Origin: Mytilus trossulus
Lineage: Eukaryota; Mollusca; Bivalvia; Mytilida; Mytilidae
Direction: 5' to 3'
Length of the DNA stretch: 64,000 nucleotides
Assembly (NCBI RefSeq): GCF_036588685.1
Contig: NC_086377.1
Location: 66,397,233 to 66,461,232 of the forward strand
Shown: in pieces, positions 57,250 to 64,000 of the stretch
Layout of the letters: every line of letters begins with the position of its first letter
How positions within the stretch are numbered: the stretch's first letter is position 1
Notes under the pieces: model-generated
Databases searched by the model: none
Seen by the model: only the letters and a program-made list of their open reading frames with translations
What the model was told of the DNA's origin: nothing
Position numbers and translations under genes: made by a program

Positions 57250-58150
57250 CATGTTGAAATATCAACAAGGTCAGTGAAAGTGAGACTTATAAAAGTGGAA
57301 GCACAGCTACTATCACATGTTTCAAGAGACAATGATATGCCGGCAGTATCAATTAACATCACTTATCCCTGGCTGTAGGTTTTACTAACTGTTAACCACC
57401 CTTTGTTGTTTTTGTGTGTTGCTTAAGCATGTTAAGTGTTTTGTGTGGTGTTCAATAAAAACAATTTGAAGAGATGGACAAAATAATTTAAAATTGCCAT
57501 ATATAATACGTACTTATATAATAATAATAGAATATATATATATATATGTACAATGTAGGTAATATGATAATATTATGTGAAAAGATTTTTGATTGCTATT
57601 AATTGTTTGTTTATATCTTCTTTATTGAAGCTCAACTCATGGACTGCAGTTTTTGGCAATTTTCAACAATGGAAGAAAACTTGAAACAGAAACCAAGATA
57701 CAGATATCAGCAGTTAATGTATAATGCAAAACTTTTATTTTAACATATTCAACATCCCCTGACTTTGTACTCGTATTAATGTTTGTGTCAAAGAGCAGAA
57801 AACAAAGTCCCTCTAAACTATTCTAAGTTTGATAATTATTCACTAATTACAAATGAATTAGTCTAGTAAATAATTTACAATGAATGCCTAGAATGTAATT
57901 TCATTCTTCACATTATATATATTGTTGTTGGCTCTGATTCTGACCAATAAGTGAGTTCTGAATTAAAGTTTTTCACCAGAAAGGATCGTCAATTTGGCAC
58001 ATCTTTATGATGTCATATTAAAACCAGAGATGGCTCGCCTGTACAAATGTATCTTTGCTCTATTAAAAGGCTCTAGCACTTTCACAATCGTTATTCTGTA
58101 GGTTAGTATAGAATATAGAAATAAATAATGTTTTGTAAGTCTGTAATCTT
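57250..58150. other. AT-rich spacer with (AT)n microsatellite
   Basis: ATATATATATATATG run at about 57532-57548. Nothing else supported. Confidence 0.45.
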
Positions 58151-58151
58151 G

Positions 58152-59248
58152 ATTCCTCCCGTACGAAATTATAAGGCGTATTACGCCTGGAAATAAGGCG
58201 TAAACCAGGCGTAAGTGGTAGTTACGTGTCTAGATCCAAGCGTAAGGGAGCAGGAAACGTAAATTTGTAGTCCTTACGGGCGTAGAAAAAAGCAGTACAG
58301 CTGGCGTAAATTGAAATTAGCAAGGCGTAAGTTTTCTTACGGGCGTAAATAAAAATACCCATAATGCTTTGTTTAAAGGATCATGGGATTTTTTTTCAAA
58401 ATTAGGCTCTTTAGTTTGCAAGAGTTGGACACATGGCAGCTTCATATATATTCAGTGCTAATTTGCTTGTTTTGTGCTCTTTGAAAGAATCTGAAATTGG
58501 AAATACTGAATCAAATAAATAAATGAAAATTGTGAAATAAAAGGAAAGTAGTTATACATGGTAAATGATAATAATGTGAGTATAACTTTTAGTTATTAAG
58601 ACTATTATGTAATCTATCAGAATTTTTGAAATCCCAAAACCTTTATCCTTGGATAATAACACTAAAATCTTTTACTTTAAGTTAAATTGCAGTATTGTCA
58701 TTTATATTTTAGTTCAAAAGACAATAATTTTCAAAAACAACTTAGTTAAAATGCTATTTTTATTGCAAGAAAAAGTAATTGTCATAATTCTTATTTAAAC
58801 TTAAACTTATTTGAGCCATTGTCTGCATAAAATGTATGTATTTCTATATAAGCTTCTTCAAAGGTTAATATTTTTTGTCAAACAATAAGAAATAAAATCA
58901 ACAGCACAGAAGTTTGTATCAAATACACAAAAGTACACAGCAAAGTTAATACACTGAACTAAAATAAGTGTAGTATTATGTTAAGATATTACGCCTGGTT
59001 TATTTATTGACCAGGCGTACTCATTTGCATATTACGCCTATTTTTTTGTGAACCAGGCGTACTCATTTAAATATTACGCCTAATTTTACGCCTGGTTTAC
59101 GCCTTAGTTACGCCTAATTTACGCCTGGTTGACGCCTGGTTGACGCCTGGACATGCATATTGTAAACACTGCAATGCCGCCAGGATAAAGTATGATTTTT
59201 ACGCCTGGTTTCCGTGTCATATACGGGCGTCACAGTTCATACAGGAAT
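58152..59248. mobile_element. Foldback element with TTACGCCTGG iterons
   Basis: The left arm (58165-58350) carries AAGGCGTAA/CCAGGCGTAA and TTACGGGCGTA motifs. The right arm (58985-59240) carries about twelve TTACGCCTGG-type motifs, mostly in the opposite sense. ATTCCT at 58152 and AGGAAT ending 59248 may be the outermost inverted bases. The ~630-bp core is AT-rich without coding potential. No target duplication is clear, so the ends are approximate. Confidence 0.65.
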
Positions 59249-59489
59249 TTGTTTCATGTGTATGACTGAAGGAGGGTGACTATCTTTTTGGATTTAAATT
59301 TCCCAAATATTTTGTGCAGTATAAAATCACACTTTTTCTCCTGTTTGTTCAACATGTACATGTATGCATGTTTTTGGAATGATGATGCATACATTTTTGT
59401 CATGTGGTGATGGAAGTCACATGACAGATTCGTCTGAAAACCATATCTCAGAACTGGCCTATGCTCACATAGTTAATATACCTTTCATT

Positions 59490-59597
59490 GTGATTTTATT
59501 GTTGTAATTACCAATTATGTCTATCGATTGTAACTGATTTTATGCCCTTTATAGGCCCTGTTATTTGGGAAATAAAAATATTCTATTCTATTCTACT
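59490..59597 (+). mobile_element. 3' end of a dead LINE with (ATTCT)n tail
   Basis: GATTGTAACTGATTTTATGC, GGCCCTGTTATTTGGG, AATAAA, then three TATTCT-type units. This layout (short 3' UTR, AATAAA, pentameric tail) matches LINE 3' ends. Coding sequence is absent, so it is heavily 5'-truncated. Confidence 0.45.
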
Positions 59598-59879
59598 CAC
59601 ATACTATTTTTGTACAGGAATAAATTCTTATATTTCAGGTACAGATGCCCTTAAACATGTTAAAGTGTTTGATGAAGTAAAGAGCAAGATACTATCCCAT
59701 TTAGCAGCGATACTGCATGACTTTAATTCCCAGACAATATGACAAAGAATACCGATTGGCATGATTGGACACCAATATATAGTTCACACATGAGAACTGA
59801 GAAGATGTTTTTAGGGTAAACCACATTGCACTGAAATTATTCAAATAATTTAAAGATATAAAGCAAATATTTAAAGAAA

Positions 59880-60090
59880 TTGTCTGTCTGCCAATTACAC
59901 AGAAGTCAACAACTATAGGTCACTGTAAGCCTTTAACAAAGAGCAAAACTAACACCACATAGTCAGCTGTAAAAAGACCCAAAATAAAAAATGTAAAACA
60001 ATTCAAACGAGAAAACTAATGGCCTTATTTATGTAAAAAATAATATGTAACTCAGCAACAAACAACAACTACTGTCAATTACAGGTTCTT
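59880..60090 (+). repeat. Mussel-type dispersed repeat, diverged copy
   Basis: GTCACTGTAAGCCTTTAACA, GAGCAAAACTAACACCACATA, CAATTCAAACGAGAAAACTA, ATGGCCTTATTTATG and ACAACAACTACTGTCAATTA align with 43620-43800. A second partial copy follows at about 60290-60375 (AAACTAACAGCC, GAGACAACCACTGAATTA). Confidence 0.6.
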
Positions 60091-60379
60091 GACATGGGAC
60101 AGGCACATACAGAATGTGCAGGGTTACACTTGTTTGAAGGTGCCATTCTCCTTCCCCTAACCGGGAACAGTGCTGAACATTATAAAGAGTCATTATAACA
60201 ACAAACTATAAAAATCAATTGAAAAATGCTTAATAGCTCATCTCATGGGATATGAATAGGAATACATCTAAAAAGAACCAAAAAAACTAGAAAACTAACA
60301 GCCTAAAGTTTAAATGAATGAAAAACAAATATTTAACACAGCAACAAGAGACAACCACTGAATTAATTACAGGCACATA

Positions 60380-61095
60380 CACTAAGGATAGATCTGTTAC
60401 TGACAGCTGGTTCATGTAGTTCAAAGCCAATAATAATTAATAAAATTCATGCATCTAAGACTAAATAATTAATCAATACACCTGCAATGTTCAGCCAATG
60501 GATTTAGTGATAAGGCGTCATAAACAGTCAGAGAAAAACATGACCATGTGCAATGCCAAGATACAAGTATTGACAGAATTGTAGATCCATGAATGTGCAT
60601 ATGTAAACAACTACAATTATAGTTTGTTTTTAATTTACAGATAACAAATCAATAATAATACCAATAAAAACAGTATTCAAAGATCTAATAACTAATTATT
60701 GTGTTGATTTAATAACCTTTTCGAATAAATTAATTTAAAAGATAGATAAGTCTTTTCTATACTTCTGGGCTCAAAAAGCAACATGTGATCAATATATACA
60801 TTTGTTCTTTTTTTTCATATGAGGCAGACTTCATACATGTACAGGAGCTTCTTTGGAGGTTTGAAAATTTGGAATTTCATAGTGAAATATCGACCAGAAG
60901 GAGGTGACAAAATTTCATGGACAAGGACACTATTTTATTATGAAATACGGTCAGTGGACAATATTTAGTTAGGAGCCTCTGGTCTTTGTTAGTCTTGTAT
61001 TATTTTAATTTTAGTTTCTTGTGTACAATTTGGAAATTAGTATGGAGTTCATTTTCACTGAACTAGTATATATTTGTTTAGGGGCCAGCTGAAGG
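60380..61095. other. AT-rich spacer, no gene seen
   Basis: GACAAAATTTCATGGACAAG near 60906 resembles the tandem units at 61560-61740. No reading frame is supported. Confidence 0.4.
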
Positions 61096-61124
61096 ACATC
61101 TCAGGGTGAGTGAATTTTTCGTTA

Positions 61125-61205
61125 CATTGAAGAACTGTTGGTGACCTTCCGCTGTTGTTTTTTCTATGGTTGGGTTGTTGTCTCTTTGATACATTCCCCA
61201 TTTCC
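61125..61205 (-). repeat. Fragment of a dispersed repeat (TTGTTGTCTCTTTGATACATTC)
   Basis: GTTGGTGACCTTCCGCTGTT, then GGGTTGTTGTCTCTTTGATA and CATTCCCCATTTCC: a phrase recurrent in mussel sequences as I recall. A related phrase in the other sense is at 8768 (TAGGGAATGTGTCATAGAGAC). Confidence 0.5.
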
Positions 61206-61544
61206 TTTCTCAATTTTATTTTAAAATATTTTTTAATCAAATTATTACACAATTAAATTTGAAATAGTACATAAGCATGCAGCATGCACATTTTTGATTT
61301 ATAATTGAAATGGTTTTGTATATCAAGGAATTTCTATTATTACTAATAGTGCAGTTTTAAATTTGCATCTATACATTACAAATGGTTAAGTATACAATAA
61401 AGAATTGTCTAACGTATATGTTTCATTGTATTACATTATAATACTAATATACAAATATAATAAATGCACTGACAATCACTTATTTTGTAAATTTATACAC
61501 AGGCACATGTTGCAGAAAAAAACAACCTATATAACATGAAAATA

Positions 61545-61740
61545 TGTTAATAACCTCCCCTTCATGAGACAAAATTCAATGACAATCTGTCTATGAAATA
61601 TTGTCTCAATAATCACTAAATATAACCTCCCTTTAACAGGACAAAATTTCATAGTATTCATCTGTGAAATATTGTCTCAATACACACAAATATAACCTCC
61701 CTTATATATTGTCATACAATATTTCATAGGACAATATTTT
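61545..61740 (+). repeat. ~75-bp tandem repeat, 2.5 units
   Basis: ATAACCTCCC(C/T)TT(C/T)A at about 61551, 61622 and 61691, each followed by GACAAAATTT/CA and TGAAATATTGTCTCAATA. Non-coding. Confidence 0.65.
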
Positions 61741-61744
61741 GCTT

Positions 61745-63182
61745 TACATATGTGTGTTATCATGGTTATAGTCTAACTTATAGATATCATGTATGGCTTT
61801 TTTACCGAAATAATACCTATCAAGTAGTTACTTTAAAAAAGATAATGGTAACTTGTAGGCAAATCACTTGAAAGAAAATTGTAATTGAAGAATATTAAGA
61901 TAATAATAGTTGATGATTTTGTTTTAAAAAAAAAGAGAGATATCACTGGTGTTCAACTTATCATGGCTGATGTAGAAATAAGTAAAATTGTTTTGTGTTA
62001 ATTTCTCTGTGTAAACATGTTGTTGTCGAGTATGAGTCTGCTGCTCAGTTGATCTGTTGATTGAGACAGCGAATATATCTTAATACATGTATTGCTTAAA
62101 GTTTGATAGTGGTACCAAAATTGTGAATACATGCATGGTTATATTAAACTTATTTACTTTTTGCTTTGTGGATATATTATTCTATATATTTTACAAAAGT
62201 TTGAATTAATTAAGGGTAAATATTGATTGGTATATAGCAAACTTAAAGAAGAAGAACATGTACATGTATTCATTAACTTAAATGATTTTAAAGTTTTATC
62301 AGATAAAAAATCAATTAATCAATAACTGTTTATTAATTCTTTTTCTTAGTGATTATTTAGATCAAAACCTATTCCCTAATATGCTACAAATGTCAATTGC
62401 TAAAATGTTCAAACTATCTTCTGTGTTTTTCTGGACAACTTGATATATTATATTTCTTAATAATAAACACAATTTGGTTTTGACCTGCATCTCATTTTAG
62501 AAAATAACTATTTCCCATTTTATGTAATGGCTTGATGGACAGACGTATATAAAAAAGCTGTTATTAAAATAACTTGCCAATATTTTATGCTCAACTTACC
62601 AATCACAATTTTCACAATAATAATTAAAAAAGAAATAAACATCACAATTTTTTTTATTGATATGTAAAGTCCTATGCATACCAGAGCTATAGTTATTTTG
62701 TTTTAAATGTGAACTGTAGAAGGTCATTATTTGTATTGATATGCCAGGAATTCAACATTGTCATTGTTTATTTCCCTTTTTCATAGTTATGCCGTGGAAC
62801 ATGCTTTTTCCCCAATCTGTCAAAATCATATTAAAAATGTCTACTTTTTTCAGATGAATCATTGCTGGGTCCTTGAAAACCTTACTGGAACTTCTTCTGA
62901 TACTGGAAATTGAAAACAACTGGTTAGTATAATAACATTTATAACAGCATTGTTTAAAACTCCTGTGGTAAAGAGGATTCATTTGGTGAATGTAATTTCC
63001 ATTTCATATTGATATTATTGATGCTAGTGAATAAGATGATAATATGATGTTTTTTCTGTATTACAAAGGAAAATAATAGATTTGTAAATTACCCAAGTTC
63101 ATTTTGTTTATTTATATCTTTCTCTTTCCTTTACAAATGTTTTTTTTAAACTTAATTAAGTGAGTGTTAAATGTGAAAATAT
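61745..63182. other. AT-rich region, no gene seen
   Basis: Long A/T-rich stretches. The minus-strand frame 62761-62982 shows no domain. It could be intronic, but there is no exon to anchor it. Confidence 0.4.
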
Positions 63183-63330
63183 GGAGATGTGGTATGATCA
63201 CCAATGTAAAGCTATCCTCAAATGAAATGATGTAGATATAAGGAACAATAAATAATGCCTTTAACAATGAGTATAAAAGACCTAAACATTACTAATTAGA
63301 AAGAACAACAACCAGATTTACTAAATGAAA
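63183..63330 (+). repeat. Mussel-type dispersed repeat, diverged copy
   Basis: GGAGATGTGGTATGATCACC then AATGTAAAGCTATCCTC, TAATGCCTTTAACAATGAG, AACAACAACCAGATTTACT. Family 5' end clear, rest decayed. Confidence 0.6.
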
Positions 63331-63732
63331 TAAAAAAAAAAAATAATATGGAAACCATTGAAACCTATATTATGTAAAAAATATGATCATATTCCAAATT
63401 CCAACAGTATCAACCTTACATATATTAGTCCAAATTGCCCCAATTGTTCAGGGGTCTACCTCTGCAGTCGTATCAGGCTGTGCTCAGTGAAGCATTTTTA
63501 TTAGTTTCTTTGTTGATTTCATTAATAGGTATATGGAAATCATGAATTTTGAATAACAAACAAAGTAAAAACATCTGGTGTGTTTTTGTTGGCAATGTAT
63601 TTTCTGGAACAGCCCTTATGTGTTTTAATATAATAAAAAAAAAAAATAGATTTAACATTTTATTTTTTTCAAGTTGATAAATGCAATAAAAAAAATTGTG
63701 ATAGAATTTATATTACTCCAATCCAGGTTACC

Positions 63733-63790
63733 AGATGTGGCATTAAGTTTGCCAATGAGACAACTCTCCACCAGAGACCTATAGATTAAT
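63733..63790 (+). repeat. Mussel-type dispersed repeat, 5' end only
   Basis: CAGATGTGGCATTAAGTTTGCC followed by AATGAGACAACTCTCCACC and AGAGACC: the best preserved example of the GAGACAACTCTCCA box, with the rest missing. Confidence 0.65.
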
Positions 63791-63959
63791 GATGCAGATG
63801 TTTATGATAAACTACATATTTAAATGGCTACCCAAGTCAAACTGAACTGCTATTATTAGCTGTTTTTTAGCTGTTATTTGCCAGTTATTCATATTTTAAG
63901 CAGTCCTTTAGCTGTTCTAAGCATTCAATCTAATAGCAGTTTGAAAAACTGCCACATTT

Positions 63960-64000
63960 CACCATTTCTTAGCATTCGGCTTAGCATTCGTCTTAGCATT
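63960..64000 (+). repeat. Start of a TTAGCATTCG iteron array at the window edge
   Basis: Three units of CTTAGCATTCG(G/T) run to the end of the window, with related TAGCTGTT/TAAGCATTC text before them (63855-63935). Probably the left arm of another iteron-type element; the rest lies outside. Confidence 0.45.

Overview
The window reads as AT-rich, gene-poor animal genomic DNA. The most likely source is a marine bivalve of the mussel (Mytilus) type. This rests on dispersed repeats that I recognise as abundant in mussel genomes (for example the core GATGTGGTATGATTGCC followed by a GAGACAACTCTCC-like stretch, and the AAGGTGGTACCTAACAC MITE). C2H2 zinc-finger genes, a non-LTR retrotransposon, Helitron-like elements and tRNA-derived SINEs point the same way. 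Species assignment is inference. There is no prokaryotic gene organisation, rRNA, functional tRNA gene or CRISPR.

Protein-coding content is small. There is a 17-finger C2H2 gene on + (11439-12974) with a relic finger after its stop. There is an 8-finger C2H2 gene on - (37463-38584) with an N-terminal HGGQDKTE-type repeat. A frameshifted C2H2 gene lies on + (52349-53184). A broken paralogue of the N-terminal part of the 37-38 kb gene lies at 25121-25596. A single candidate exon of unknown function is at 22123-22392 (-).

Repeats dominate. 0-4 kb is a transposon (42-4011) with another transposon nested inside it (944-3069, TTA target duplication). 4-7 kb holds mollusc dispersed repeats. 6.1-9.96 kb is a diverged segmental duplicate of 40.2-45.7 kb, and each copy carries insertions for which the other copy shows the empty site. 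15.0-15.4 kb is a MITE with ~70 bp terminal inverted repeats. 16.3-19.55 kb is a 5'-truncated, mutated LINE. 25.6-36.7 kb is a huge 47-bp minisatellite (~235 units) organised into three ~3.45-3.59 kb higher-order copies. 41.1-41.85 and 45.9-46.85 kb are Helitron-like elements. The second runs directly into a 44-bp minisatellite (46850-49550) whose unit contains the Helitron terminal bases. 50-52 kb holds degenerate arrays and an inverted duplication. 54.8-59.3 kb contains two further foldback elements plus SINEs. The rest is AT-rich sequence with scattered repeats.

The most unusual theme is a set of at least seven unrelated foldback-like elements, plus one starting at the right edge. Their inverted arms are built from arrays of a short CpG-containing iteron, different in each element (CGTAGT/CACGATC, CATCGT, ACCGTACGCGTACGGT, AACGCTT, TTTGCCGCAAGC, TTCGCCCTG, TTACGCCTGG, TTAGCATTCG). 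Three compact hairpins with a CTCGG loop core form a second structural class.
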